A DNA stretch of 64,000 bases from the NCBI RefSeq assembly GCF_000373905.1, contig NZ_KB892705.1, forward strand, positions 2,659,458-2,723,457, written 5' to 3'. Positions 45,719 to 55,698 of the stretch are shown here, piece after piece (position 1 is the stretch's first letter; the number at the start of each line of letters is the position of its first letter). This stretch comes from Mycobacterium sp. 155. GTDB lineage: Bacteria; Actinomycetota; Actinomycetes; Mycobacteriales; Mycobacteriaceae. The position numbers were made by a program, and so were the translations under genes. The notes below the pieces were generated by a model. The model was given only the letters and a program-made list of their open reading frames with translations, did no database searches and had not been told where the DNA came from.

Positions 45719-45728
45719 AGAACGTTCT
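45719..45728. promoter_or_regulatory. TetR operator candidate 2
   Basis: AGAACGTTCT, a perfect 10-bp palindrome with the same flanks as candidate 1, 60 bp away and close to the TetR start. Confidence 0.6.
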
Positions 45729-45751
45729 GACTGTCGGCGTACCGTCGAGAT

Positions 45752-46324
45752 ATGGAATCGTCGACGCCCATCTCGCAGGCCCGGGAACGGCTCCTGCGTA
45801 CGGCCGCGGAGCTGTTCTATCGAGAGGGAATTCACTCTGTTGGCGTCGACCGGATCCTTGCCGACGCTAACGTCACCCGCGCCACCATGTACCGCCACTT
45901 CGCCGGCAAGGAAGGCCTGGTCGAGGCCTATCTCGCACTGGAGGATGCGACGATCCGCGGCTACTTCTCCGAGGCGGAGACGCGCGCCGGACCGGATTCC
46001 GACATGCTCGAGCTCGTGATCGACGGGATCGCCGAGGACATCGCCCGCTACCACACCCGTGGATGCCCCTTCATCAATGCGGCCGCCGAATATCCCGACC
46101 CCACCAGCAAGGTCCGGAAACTCATTGCGACACACCGTAACTGGTTCCGGGGCGCACTCGAACAGGCCGCGGCCGGGCGCGACAACCCCGCCGATATCGC
46201 CGCGTCACTGGTCCTGCTGCGTGACGCCGCGCTCGTCGGAGGCTACCTCGACGGGATCGAGACGACGAAGCGCTCGTTCGTCCGAGCGGCCCGGCAGGCG
46301 GCGGAACTACCAGCGCGCGCCTGA
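45752..46324 (+). CDS. TetR-family transcriptional regulator
   Basis: 190 aa. HTH region: ELFYREGIHSVGVDRILADA, then NVTRATMYRHFAGKEGLVEAYL. The C-terminal part (RGCPFINAAAEYPDP) resembles regulators beside alpha/beta hydrolases and oxidoreductases. Likely represses itself and the divergent hydrolase through the AGAACG dyads. The ligand is unknown. Confidence 0.88.
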   Translation: MESSTPISQARERLLRTAAELFYREGIHSVGVDRILADANVTRATMYRHFAGKEGLVEAYLALEDATIRGYFSEAETRAGPDSDMLELVIDGIAEDIARYHTRGCPFINAAAEYPDPTSKVRKLIATHRNWFRGALEQAAAGRDNPADIAASLVLLRDAALVGGYLDGIETTKRSFVRAARQAAELPARA

Positions 46325-46327
46325 CCT

Positions 46328-46400
46328 TTCCCCGCCGAGCAGACACGGAGGTACTCCAGACGCGGCGTGTCGCGTACCGCAGCGTCTGCTCGGCGGGAAA
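46328..46400. repeat. Palindromic intergenic repeat, copy B
   Basis: Arms CCGCCGAGCAGAC...GGTAC and GTACCGCAGCGTCTGCTCGG around a 19-nt loop. The right arm matches copy A closely and the left arm has drifted. It lies between convergent TetR and GntR genes. Confidence 0.8.
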
Positions 46401-46420
46401 AGACTACGCGCGGGCGAAGG

Positions 46421-47119
46421 TCAGGCGCGGGCGACGAAGCAGAACCGGTCGCCGCGGTATACCGACCTGGTCCACTCGACGACGCGGCCGGTCTTGTCCC
46501 TGCTGGTGCGATGCACCAGCAGCAGCGGCTGCCCAGTCGCGATCCGCAGAAGCTCCGCCTGATCCGGATTCGCCAGCGCGGTCTCGACGGTGTCCTCCAC
46601 CGAGTGCACACCGCGGTCGTAGCAGTCCCGCAGCGCCGCGTACAGCGAACCCGTCTCGGCCAGCCGTGCCTCCAGCCGCGGCAGCGCGCCGGGCAGGTGC
46701 GCCTCCTCGATCGCCAACGGCTCGCCGTCGACCTCGCGCAGCCGCGTCAGGAGATGAATCCGCTCGCCCGGCGCGATCTCCAGATGCTCCGCGACGGCTG
46801 GCTCGGCACGCACCCGCTCCAGCCCGAGGATCTGCGAAGAGGGCTGCATCCCTTCGGCTTTCAGATCGTCGGTGAGGGACGACAGCTGCCGGACGTGAAC
46901 CACCTTGGGGGGCGCGACGAAGTTGCCACTGCCCTGGGTACGGCGCAGGACGCCCTCCCCCGCCAACTCGGCCAGGGCTTTGCGCAGCGTGGTCCGTGAC
47001 GTGCCGAGCTGTTCGGCGAGCTGCCGCTCCGGAGGGAGCGACGCGCCCCGGTCGAGTCCTGCGATCAGATCGGCCAGCGCAAGCTTGACCTGAAAGTACC
47101 GCGGCGCAGGTTCGGCCAT
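46421..47119 (-). CDS. GntR-family (HutC/UTRA) regulator of the GlcNAc operon
   Basis: 232 aa. Winged helix SLPPERQLAEQLGTSRTTLRK, followed by ALAEL, then a UTRA effector domain (PGERIHLLTRLREVDGEPLAIEE). Resembles DasR/NagR, which sense GlcN-6-P or GlcNAc-6-P and release TGGTnnnnnCCA-type sites. Two such sites lie in the divergent gap before the sugar transporter. ATG 47119 is used. Confidence 0.9.
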   Translation of the reverse strand: MAEPAPRYFQVKLALADLIAGLDRGASLPPERQLAEQLGTSRTTLRKALAELAGEGVLRRTQGSGNFVAPPKVVHVRQLSSLTDDLKAEGMQPSSQILGLERVRAEPAVAEHLEIAPGERIHLLTRLREVDGEPLAIEEAHLPGALPRLEARLAETGSLYAALRDCYDRGVHSVEDTVETALANPDQAELLRIATGQPLLLVHRTSRDKTGRVVEWTRSVYRGDRFCFVARA

Positions 47120-47150
47120 ATCAGTTTTCCCTTACCTCTTGACGAACGAA

Positions 47151-47166
47151 ATTGGTATATGCCAAT
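47151..47166. promoter_or_regulatory. GntR/DasR-like operator 1
   Basis: ATTGGTATATGCCAAT, a palindrome like the dre consensus (TGGTCTAGACCA). Confidence 0.75.
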
Positions 47167-47180
47167 GTTACCTCCATCAT

Positions 47181-47196
47181 ATTGGTGTATACCAAT
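47181..47196. promoter_or_regulatory. GntR/DasR-like operator 2
   Basis: ATTGGTGTATACCAAT, 30 bp (centre to centre) from operator 1, so about three helical turns and suited to cooperative binding. Confidence 0.75.
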
Positions 47197-47236
47197 TTGA
47201 CCCGTCACATTCATCCCGCAGCGAGAGGAACCGCAC

Positions 47237-48649
47237 GTGGGCTCTACCGAAACTCGAAAACCCCCGCGGCTTGCGGTGCTGGTGGGGATCGCCGCCGCCA
47301 GCGTCGGCGTCATCTACGGCTACGACCTGTCCAACATCGCCGGCGCCATGCTGTTCATCCCCAAGGAGTTCGACCTGGACACCGCGGGCGTGCAGTGGAT
47401 CACCACCATGGTGGTGATCGGTGAGATCGCCGGCGCGATCATCGGCGGCTGGCTGGCCAACCGGATCGGCCGCAAGAAGTCCATGGTCCTGGTGGCGGTC
47501 ACCTATGCGGCATTCGCGCTGATGTGCGCGTTGTCGGTATCGGTGCCGATGCTCATGGTCGCCCGGCTGCTGCTGGGCCTCACCATCGGCGTCTCGGTGG
47601 TGGTGGTACCGGTGTTCGTCGCCGAGTCGGCCCCCGCCGACATCCGCGGGGCACTGCTGGTCGCCTACCAGGTGGCCACGGTGGTCGGCATCATCATCGG
47701 CTATCTGGCCGCCTACGCCCTGGCGGGATCGGGCGGGTGGCGCTGGATGCTCGGCCTGGCCGCCGTGCCCGCCGTGGTGGTAGCCCTCATCCTGATGCGC
47801 ATGCCCGACACCGCCCGCTGGTACATGCTCAAGGGCCGCACCGAAGACGCTCGCCGCGCGCTACAGATGGTCGAACCCGCCGCCGACGTCGATGCCGAGC
47901 TGGCCGAGATCGGCAGGGCCCTGCACGAAGAACGCGGAGGGGCGTTCCGCGAGATGCTGCGTCCGCCCTACCTGCGGGCCACCGTGTTCGTCGTCGTACT
48001 CGGGTTCTTCATCCAAATCACCGGCATCAACGCCATCGTCTACTACAGCCCGAAACTGTTCGAGGCCATGGGTTTCCACGGCAACTTCGCGCTGCTGATC
48101 CTGCCCGCCCTGATCCAGGTGGCCGCGCTGATCGCGGTCTTCGTGTCACTGGTGCTCGTCGACCGGCTGGGCCGGCGCCCGATCCTGCTCGGCGGCATCG
48201 CCATGATGGTGCTGGCCAACGCCCTGCTGATCGGTGTCTTCGTCGCCGGCGACAACTTCGGCGGGGCGCTCACGGCGCTCGGCTTCATCGGAGTGCTGCT
48301 GTTCACCGTCGGCTTCACCTTCGGCTTCGGTGCCCTGGTCTGGGTGTACGCCGGGGAGAGCTTCCCGTCGCGGCTGCGCTCGATGGGTTCCAGCGCGATG
48401 CTCACCTCCGACCTGGTGGCCAACGCGATCGTGGCCGGCTTCTTCCTCACCATGCTGCAGACTCTCGGTGGCTCGGGCACATTCATGGTGTTCGGCGTAC
48501 TGGCCCTGCTGGCCTTCGTCTTCGTCTACCGGTTCGCCCCGGAGACCAAGGGCCGCCAACTGGAGGACATCCGGCACTTCTGGGAGAACGGCGGCCAGTG
48601 GCCCGCCGCGATCGCTGGCGGCACCGAGACCGAGGCGACCGGACGATGA
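47237..48649 (+). CDS. sugI: MFS sugar transporter SugI-like, probable GlcNAc permease
   Basis: 470 aa, 12 predicted membrane helices. Sugar-porter motifs: GGWLANRIGRKKSM between helices 2 and 3, VPVFVAESAPADIRGALL, INAIVYYSPKLFE, DRLGRRP and the final FAPETKGRQLEDI. Orthologue of Rv3331. The operon with GlcNAc kinase, deacetylase and deaminase makes free GlcNAc the likely cargo. GTG start with AGAGGA upstream; overlaps nagK by 4 nt. Confidence 0.9.
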   Translation: MGSTETRKPPRLAVLVGIAAASVGVIYGYDLSNIAGAMLFIPKEFDLDTAGVQWITTMVVIGEIAGAIIGGWLANRIGRKKSMVLVAVTYAAFALMCALSVSVPMLMVARLLLGLTIGVSVVVVPVFVAESAPADIRGALLVAYQVATVVGIIIGYLAAYALAGSGGWRWMLGLAAVPAVVVALILMRMPDTARWYMLKGRTEDARRALQMVEPAADVDAELAEIGRALHEERGGAFREMLRPPYLRATVFVVVLGFFIQITGINAIVYYSPKLFEAMGFHGNFALLILPALIQVAALIAVFVSLVLVDRLGRRPILLGGIAMMVLANALLIGVFVAGDNFGGALTALGFIGVLLFTVGFTFGFGALVWVYAGESFPSRLRSMGSSAMLTSDLVANAIVAGFFLTMLQTLGGSGTFMVFGVLALLAFVFVYRFAPETKGRQLEDIRHFWENGGQWPAAIAGGTETEATGR

Positions 48650-49557
48650 GCTCGGCAGCGGTGCTCGGCCTGGACATCGGCGGATCGAAGACCCAGGCCC
48701 TGCGTGTGGAGGATGGCACGGTGGTCGCCGAGGCCCTGGCCGGCAGCGCGAACATCTCGTCGGTGGGTCTCGAAGAAGCCGGCCGGCAGCTCGACGTCAT
48801 CCTCGACCAGTTGGGCACCAAGGACATCAAGGCAGTCTGTGCCGGTGCAGCGGGGGTCGAAACACCCGACGGCGAGGCCCGGCTGCGTGATCTGCTGGCC
48901 CACCGGCTGCCCTGCGCCCGTATCCGGGTGGTGCACGACAGCCAGCTGATCCTGGCCGCCGCGGGCGTCATCGATGGCATCGCCGTCATCTCCGGCACTG
49001 GCTCGGTGGCCTGGGGACGCCGCGGCGACCTGCAGAGCCGGGCCGGCGGCTGGGGATACCTGCTCGGCGACGAAGGCAGCGGATACTGGGTGGCCCGGGA
49101 AGCATTGCGGCGCAGTCTTATCCGCGCCGAACGCGGCGAGCCCGCAGACCGGCTCGGTCAACAGCTGGCCGCCGATTGCGGCCTGCAACTGCCCGAACAA
49201 CTACTCGAACACTTCTACGCCCAGCCGGACCGGCGCTATTGGGCCGGCCGCGCCCGCGTGGTGTTCGAGCTGGCCCGCGACGGCGACCTGGTGAGCTGCA
49301 ACATCATCGATGCCGCCGCCGCGGCGCTCGCCGAGCTCGCGGTATCGGTTGCCACGCGGCTCGGTTCGCCCGGCCCGGTGGTGCTGGCCGGCGGACTGGC
49401 CGTGCATCAGCCCGCACTGCAGAAAGCCGTACGCACACGGCTGACCGAACAGCAGTTCACCGACGTCCGGGTACTGGCCGTCGACCCAGTGCGGGGTGCG
49501 TTGGAACTGGCCCAACGACTACTACTGACATGTGATTCCGAGAAGGAGAAGAAGTGA
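48646..49557 (+). CDS. nagK: BadF/BadG-type N-acetylglucosamine kinase
   Basis: 303 aa, ASKHA-fold kinase. ATP-binding LGLDIGGSKTQALRV, then SGTGSVAWG, GGWGYLLGDEGSGYWV and the adenosine motif VLAGGLAV. Phosphorylates GlcNAc (or glucosamine) entering through the upstream permease. ATG at 48646 overlaps the sugI stop; the open frame extending far upstream is a shadow of sugI. M. tuberculosis appears to lack this gene at the locus. Confidence 0.88.
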   Translation: MSSAAVLGLDIGGSKTQALRVEDGTVVAEALAGSANISSVGLEEAGRQLDVILDQLGTKDIKAVCAGAAGVETPDGEARLRDLLAHRLPCARIRVVHDSQLILAAAGVIDGIAVISGTGSVAWGRRGDLQSRAGGWGYLLGDEGSGYWVAREALRRSLIRAERGEPADRLGQQLAADCGLQLPEQLLEHFYAQPDRRYWAGRARVVFELARDGDLVSCNIIDAAAAALAELAVSVATRLGSPGPVVLAGGLAVHQPALQKAVRTRLTEQQFTDVRVLAVDPVRGALELAQRLLLTCDSEKEKK

Positions 49558-50606
49558 GCAACCTTGACGCCACCCACGTGAGCACCCCTGGCCACCTGAT
49601 GGCCGCCGAGATCGCCGAACAGCCGCAGGTATGGCGCCGACTGCTCACCGACGGGCTCGACCCGATCCGTGCCGCTGCCGACCGGATCGCCCGGACCGCA
49701 CCGCGTTTCGCCCAGTTGGTGGCCCGCGGCACCAGTGACCATGCCGCCTTGTACGCCAAGTATCTGATCGAGATCAAACACGGCCTGCCCGCCGGACTGG
49801 TGTCGCCGTCGACCGTCACGGTCTACGGCGCCCAGCCCGATCTGCGCGACGTGCTCTACATCGCGGTCAGCCAGTCCGGCGGGTCGCCCGACCTGGTGCG
49901 TTCGGTGGAAGTCGCCCGGGCCCAGGGCGCTTTGACCGTCGCCGTCACCAACAACGCCGAATCCGAGCTGGCCGCGGCCGCCGAGATCCACATCGACGTG
50001 CTGGCCGGCTCGGAACGCTCGGTGGCGGCGACCAAGTCCTACACCGCCGAACTGCTGGCCCTGCAATTGCTGCTCGACGGCGGTGACAGTCGGGGCACCG
50101 AGGCACTGCCCGAACTTGGTGAGGCCGTGCTGGCCTGCGGTGAGCAGGTGCGCGAGGTCGCGCAACGCTACCGGTTCGCGCAACGACTCATCACCACCGC
50201 GCGTGGATACTCCTACCCCACCGCCCGGGAAGCCGCCCTCAAACTCATGGAGACGTCGTACCTTTCGGCACAGGCATTCTCGGGTGCCGACCTGCTCCAC
50301 GGCCCGCTGGCAACCGTCGACCCGCAGGTGCCGGTGTTGGCCATCGTGCCCGACAGCGCCGGCGGACAGGCGATGCTGCCGGTACTGGAGCGGTTGGCCG
50401 AGCGGCACGCCGACGTGTTCGGGGTGGGTGCTCCCGCGGCCCTGGCTGGGCTAGCCGGAGGCATCGCCTTGCCCACGGTGCCCGACGAGCTCTCTCCGCT
50501 ATTGGAAATCCTTCCGCTGCAACAGCTTGCCCTGCATCTGGCCCTGGCCCGCGGCGGTGACCCGGACCAGCCACGCGGGCTGCGCAAGGTAACGGAGACC
50601 CTGTGA
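49554..50606 (+). CDS. Double-SIS-domain glucosamine-6-phosphate deaminase/isomerase (GlmS C-half-like)
   Basis: 350 aa, lacking the glutaminase domain of GlmS. First SIS domain: LVARGTSDHAALYAKYL, VSQSGGSPDLVRS, GSERSVAATKSYTAE; second near LLHGPLATVDPQVPV. In GlcNAc operons this architecture acts as NagB-II, turning GlcN-6-P into fructose-6-P and ammonia. GTG start overlaps the nagK stop (GTGA). Confidence 0.87.
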   Translation: MSNLDATHVSTPGHLMAAEIAEQPQVWRRLLTDGLDPIRAAADRIARTAPRFAQLVARGTSDHAALYAKYLIEIKHGLPAGLVSPSTVTVYGAQPDLRDVLYIAVSQSGGSPDLVRSVEVARAQGALTVAVTNNAESELAAAAEIHIDVLAGSERSVAATKSYTAELLALQLLLDGGDSRGTEALPELGEAVLACGEQVREVAQRYRFAQRLITTARGYSYPTAREAALKLMETSYLSAQAFSGADLLHGPLATVDPQVPVLAIVPDSAGGQAMLPVLERLAERHADVFGVGAPAALAGLAGGIALPTVPDELSPLLEILPLQQLALHLALARGGDPDQPRGLRKVTETL

Positions 50607-51763
50607 CACTGATTGCGGCGGGCACCGTGGTGGCCGCCGACGGGGTGCACCGACCGGGCTGGATCGAGACGAGCTCGGACCGCATCATCGACTGCGGCGG
50701 CGGTGCTCCCCCACGGCCCGCGGATGTCGAATATCCGGATGCGATCGTGGTGCCCGGATTCGTGGACATCCACGTGCACGGCGGCGGTGGCGCGTCCTAC
50801 ACCGACGGCGTGGCCGACGAAATCGTCCGGGCGGCAACGTTTCACCGCAGTCACGGCACCACCACCACGCTCGCCAGTCTGGTCACCGCATCACCGGCCG
50901 ACCTGCTGCTTGAGGTGGCCGCACTCACCGAAGCCACCAATACCGGTGTGGTGGCCGGAATCCACCTAGAGGGTCCGTGGCTCAGCTCGGCACGCTGTGG
51001 CGCGCACGATGCCACACAATTGCGCGATCCGGACCCGATGGAGGTCAAGGCCCTGCTGGCCGCGGCCGACGGTGCCATCCGCATGGTCACCATCGCACCC
51101 GAACTGCCCGGTAGCGGCGACGCCATCCGGCTGCTGGTCGACGCCGGAGTCGTTGTCGCCGTTGGCCATACCGATGCCAGCTACCAGCAGGCCCACGGGG
51201 CTGTAGAACTGGGCGCCACGGTCGGCACCCATCTGTTCAACGCGATGCGGCCGCTACACCACCGTGACCCCGGCCCCGCCCTGGCCTTACTGGAGGATCC
51301 AAGGGTCACCGTGGAACTGATCGCCGACGGTGTGCACGTGCATCGCGCATTGCTGCGGCACGTCGTCGAATCGGCGGGAGCCGACCGGGTTGCGCTGATC
51401 ACCGATGCCATGGCCGCGGCCGGGCTGGCCGACGGTTCGTTTCGGCTCGGCACACTCGATGTCGACGTGCGGGACCACGTCGCGCGGGTGCGTGGCGAAT
51501 CGACCATCGCGGGCAGCACGGCGACGATGGACCGGATCTTCCGGGCGGCCGTGGACTCGTCGGCGTCCGATGATGCGCTGACAGCCGCAGTGCAGATGAC
51601 GGCGACGACACCGGCCCGCACTCTCGGGCTCACCGACGTCGGCGGCATCTCGCCACACCTGCGTGCCGATCTGGTGGTACTCGATGCGGATCTCGCGGTG
51701 CAGGCCGTAATGAGGCAAGGTCGCTGGTCGGACCCGCTCAGCCTCGACTCATCAGCGCTGTGA
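50603..51763 (+). CDS. nagA: N-acetylglucosamine-6-phosphate deacetylase
   Basis: 386 aa amidohydrolase, Rv3332 orthologue. Metal site HVHGGGGASYTDG, GIHLEGPWLS with its Glu, His residues in VGHTDASYQQ and GTHLFNAM, and the catalytic Asp in LITDAMAAAG. Produces GlcN-6-P for the SIS enzyme. GTG start overlaps the upstream stop. The last 26 nt overlap the convergent nitronate monooxygenase gene. Confidence 0.94.
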   Translation: MTLIAAGTVVAADGVHRPGWIETSSDRIIDCGGGAPPRPADVEYPDAIVVPGFVDIHVHGGGGASYTDGVADEIVRAATFHRSHGTTTTLASLVTASPADLLLEVAALTEATNTGVVAGIHLEGPWLSSARCGAHDATQLRDPDPMEVKALLAAADGAIRMVTIAPELPGSGDAIRLLVDAGVVVAVGHTDASYQQAHGAVELGATVGTHLFNAMRPLHHRDPGPALALLEDPRVTVELIADGVHVHRALLRHVVESAGADRVALITDAMAAAGLADGSFRLGTLDVDVRDHVARVRGESTIAGSTATMDRIFRAAVDSSASDDALTAAVQMTATTPARTLGLTDVGGISPHLRADLVVLDADLAVQAVMRQGRWSDPLSLDSSAL

Positions 51764-52583
51764 TGGTCTCCGCGGCGGTCAGGGCCCGGGTCACCATGCC
51801 GACCCCCTCCCCGGCGTTCACCGGCGTGGCCCGCCCCGCAGCGTCGACGAGCACGCGTTCAGGAATGGTTGAGGGCCAACCATATCCGGAGGCAATATCG
51901 AATTCGGAGGTCAGCGTTGTCGATCCAGCGTCGGCGGCGAGCAACGCGTCCCGCGCCGCATCCGGGGTGAGCGCCTCGACACAGGTGGAGAACGCGGTGC
52001 CCACCCATGCCGCGGCCGCGCCGGCCGCCAGTACCGCGGCCACCCCGCGCGCCGAGGCGATCCCACCGGCGGCGAGCACAGGTGCCTCGACCGCGTCGAG
52101 CACATCGGTCAGCAGCGGCAGGGTGCCGACGAGTGGCTTCCCGTGCCCACCGCCCTCGGCGCCGCGGGCCACCAGCACATCCACCCCGGCGTCGACAGCG
52201 CGCCGCGCGGCGTCGACCGTCGCAACCTGCGTCGTCACCCGCACCTCGGCGTCGTGGGCGCGCCGCACCCATTCCCAGTCGTCACCGAAACTCACGCTGA
52301 GCAGCGCAGGCCGGGCGGCCAGCGCCACGTCGAGGAGCTCGGGCTGATTGGTCATCACCCAGTGCACGAGGCCGATGCCGAACGGACGGTCGAGAGCACC
52401 GAGGGTGGCGAGCTCGCCGCGTAACAACTCGGGTGTCGCGGCACTGCCCATACCGATCATGCCGAGGCCGCCGGCCCGCGATACTGCCGCCGCCAGCCGG
52501 CCCCCGGCCGCACCGCCCATGGGCGCGTTGACAATTGGTACTTCGAGGCCCATCTCACGCGCCCAGCTGGTAACGATGCTCAC
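51738..52583 (-). CDS. Nitronate monooxygenase-like flavoprotein
   Basis: 281 aa, FMN-binding TIM barrel of the NPD/NMO group. IVNAPMGGAAGGRLAAAVSR at the start, VARGAEGGGHG and PVLAAGGIASARGVAAVL for FMN phosphate, and AAAAWVGTAFS. It is shorter than classical NMOs, and the active-site His is not certain. Convergent with nagA. Confidence 0.83.
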   Translation of the reverse strand: MSIVTSWAREMGLEVPIVNAPMGGAAGGRLAAAVSRAGGLGMIGMGSAATPELLRGELATLGALDRPFGIGLVHWVMTNQPELLDVALAARPALLSVSFGDDWEWVRRAHDAEVRVTTQVATVDAARRAVDAGVDVLVARGAEGGGHGKPLVGTLPLLTDVLDAVEAPVLAAGGIASARGVAAVLAAGAAAAWVGTAFSTCVEALTPDAARDALLAADAGSTTLTSEFDIASGYGWPSTIPERVLVDAAGRATPVNAGEGVGMVTRALTAAETITALMSRG

Positions 52584-52638
52584 ACCCGGCGATGTTACTC
52601 TCGGGCCCGCCGGGCCCGGACACCGGACGAGGCGGCCG

Positions 52639-53658
52639 CTATCTTCGCATCAGCCGTGAAATACCCAGCGCACCAATCGCACCGGCTGCCGCAGCGGCGA
52701 CGAGCCCGGAGGCGCCGGGCCCCTCGTGTACCTGTATGCGGGTGGTGATCTGCGCCGGATCAGGCGGGGCCACGTGCAGCTCGGCGAGGCTCTCGGTCGA
52801 GGTCGCCGCCCATGCGGTGGCGAACAGGATCAGCCGTGCGGTGACGTAGGCAAACACCATGAGGCCGAGCACCGGGCCGAATGTCGCCCCCGCGGGCCCG
52901 CGGGTGACCGACTGCAGATATATCGACGCCACCTGTTTGAACAGCTCGAATCCGACGGCAGCCAGCAATCCGGCGCGCAGAGCGCTGCGGAAGTGCACGG
53001 ATTCCCGCGGCAACCGGGCGATGATCCAGCTGAACAGCAACCACGAGACCAGCAACGAAATCAGGATGGACGCCACGCGCAGCCCACCGCCCAGCGCAGC
53101 GAAATCGGGTAAGCCTATCCATCGCAACACTTTTCGCATCAGCTCCGGGTCGCCCAGTGCGGTCAGCGCAATAGTGAGCACCATCGCCAGAAACGCGGAG
53201 ACCAGCGCCAGCAGATCCGACAGCTTGTTGCGGACGAAACTGGAATCATGCCTGTGCTGCAGCCACATCTGGCTCAGCGCCTCACGCAGGTTGGCCATCC
53301 AGCCCAACCCAGCCCAAGCCGCCGTGGCCAAGCCGATCACGCCGACCGTGCCACGCGAGGCGATGGCCGAGTCCATGAGCGCGATCAGCTGCTGGCCGAG
53401 GTCACCGGACACCACCGACCGGATACGGTTCTCGATCTCGTCGAGCAGGCCGGGCTTGCTGGCCAGCACGAAACCACCGACGGCGAACCCGACCATCAGC
53501 AGTGGGAACAGCGCGAAGATGGTGAAGTACGTGATGCCCGCTGCGTAGAAGTCGCCGTTGCAGTCGTTATAGCGATCCTGCGCCCGCATCACCCGATCGA
53601 ACCAGGGATAGCGGGACCGCAGCCGGTCAAGGAACCCCGGTTTCTCCTGCTCGCTCAC
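52639..53658 (-). CDS. YihY/BrkB-family inner-membrane protein (Rv3335c-like)
   Basis: 339 aa with about six membrane spans. FYAAGITYFTIFALFPLLMV is the YihY signature. Once mis-annotated as ribonuclease BN; the function is still unclear. The N-terminus FLDRLRSRYPWFDRVMRAQDRY is typical of the mycobacterial group in keeping basic and aromatic residues. A 20-bp gap separates it from trpS. Confidence 0.88.
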   Translation of the reverse strand: MSEQEKPGFLDRLRSRYPWFDRVMRAQDRYNDCNGDFYAAGITYFTIFALFPLLMVGFAVGGFVLASKPGLLDEIENRIRSVVSGDLGQQLIALMDSAIASRGTVGVIGLATAAWAGLGWMANLREALSQMWLQHRHDSSFVRNKLSDLLALVSAFLAMVLTIALTALGDPELMRKVLRWIGLPDFAALGGGLRVASILISLLVSWLLFSWIIARLPRESVHFRSALRAGLLAAVGFELFKQVASIYLQSVTRGPAGATFGPVLGLMVFAYVTARLILFATAWAATSTESLAELHVAPPDPAQITTRIQVHEGPGASGLVAAAAAGAIGALGISRLMRR

Positions 53659-53678
53659 CGACCCCCCTGCCCGGGCGC

Positions 53679-54740
<1,062 letters not shown>

Positions 54741-54817
54741 TCAGCTGACGCAGGACGCGCAGCAACACCTCACGATCGCCGGCGGTGAGTTGTCCCAGCC
54801 TGCGGCCGGGCTGGGGT

Positions 54818-55627
54818 TCACCCGTAGCAAACGGTCACCGGTGAATGGTCGGACCACCGCAGCGCGTACGCCTCGGCACGGTCGACGTGTGCGCTGACCG
54901 CTCGGGCAGCCAGCCCCGGTGTCGCCAGGTGATAGTCGATACGCCACCCGGCGTCGTTGTCGAATGCCTTTCCGCGCCATGACCACCAGCTGTACGGGCC
55001 GGCGACGTCGGGGTGCAGCGCACGGACCACGTCAACCCAGCCGGTGGCCAGCAACTCGGTCAGCCACTGCCGCTCGCTGGGGAGAAAGCCCGACTTCTTG
55101 ATGTTGCCCTTCCAGTTCTTGATGTCGTTCTCGGTGTGGGCGATGTTCCAGTCGCCACACACGACAACATCCGCGCGGCGCAGCTCAGCCATGCGGGCCG
55201 CGACGGTCACCATGAACCGCTCCTTCTCCAACTGCCGGTCGGTCTCCGCCTCGCCCGTCGGCACGTACATGCTGACCACCGTCACCCCCGCGGTATCGAC
55301 CTCGAGGTAGCGGCCGTGCGCTCCGAATTCGTCGGACACCAGCAGCCGCGACGCGTCGATCGCGTGCCGTGACAACACCGCAACGCCGTTGCGCCCCTTG
55401 ACGTGCGGCGCCGCCGACGCCAGGTACCAGCCGTCTGCCAGCGCCGGAGCGAGCGCGTCAGCCAGCTGATCGTCGTCGGCGCGGACCTCCTGCAGGCACA
55501 CCACGTCGGCCGTCGTCTCCTTCAACCAGGGCAGCAGGCCGAGATTCTCGGTGGAGCGCTGCTTGACCGCGGCGCGGATGCCGTTGACGTTGATGGTGCT
55601 GACGGTCAGTGAGCCGGGAGATGCCAC
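54818..55627 (-). CDS. xthA: Exodeoxyribonuclease III (AP endonuclease)
   Basis: 269 aa of the Xth/ExoIII family. Metal and catalytic motifs: VSTINVNGIRAAV, CLQEVRADD, GDWNIAHTENDIKNWK, WRIDYHLATPGLA and the terminal WSDHSPVTV. Cleaves DNA at abasic sites and removes 3' blocking groups. GTG 55627 lies 7 nt after TAGGGT, indicating a leaderless start; the long open frame upstream lacks homology. Confidence 0.93.
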   Translation of the reverse strand: MASPGSLTVSTINVNGIRAAVKQRSTENLGLLPWLKETTADVVCLQEVRADDDQLADALAPALADGWYLASAAPHVKGRNGVAVLSRHAIDASRLLVSDEFGAHGRYLEVDTAGVTVVSMYVPTGEAETDRQLEKERFMVTVAARMAELRRADVVVCGDWNIAHTENDIKNWKGNIKKSGFLPSERQWLTELLATGWVDVVRALHPDVAGPYSWWSWRGKAFDNDAGWRIDYHLATPGLAARAVSAHVDRAEAYALRWSDHSPVTVCYG

Positions 55628-55634
55628 GGCCGAG

Positions 55635-55640
55635 ACCCTA
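55635..55640 (-). promoter_or_regulatory. Predicted -10 element for xthA
   Basis: TAGGGT on the minus strand, 7 nt before GTG 55627. Confidence 0.45.
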
Positions 55641-55698
55641 CCGACCCGCACCGACAGCTCCTTGCGGTACCGGCGGTATCGCCTTAGTGTCGAGATGC

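Noticed and set aside
47524..48645. Long open frame continuous with nagK
   Set aside because: The N-terminal part lies in another frame of sugI and is Arg/Gly-rich noise; the kinase starts at ATG 48646.
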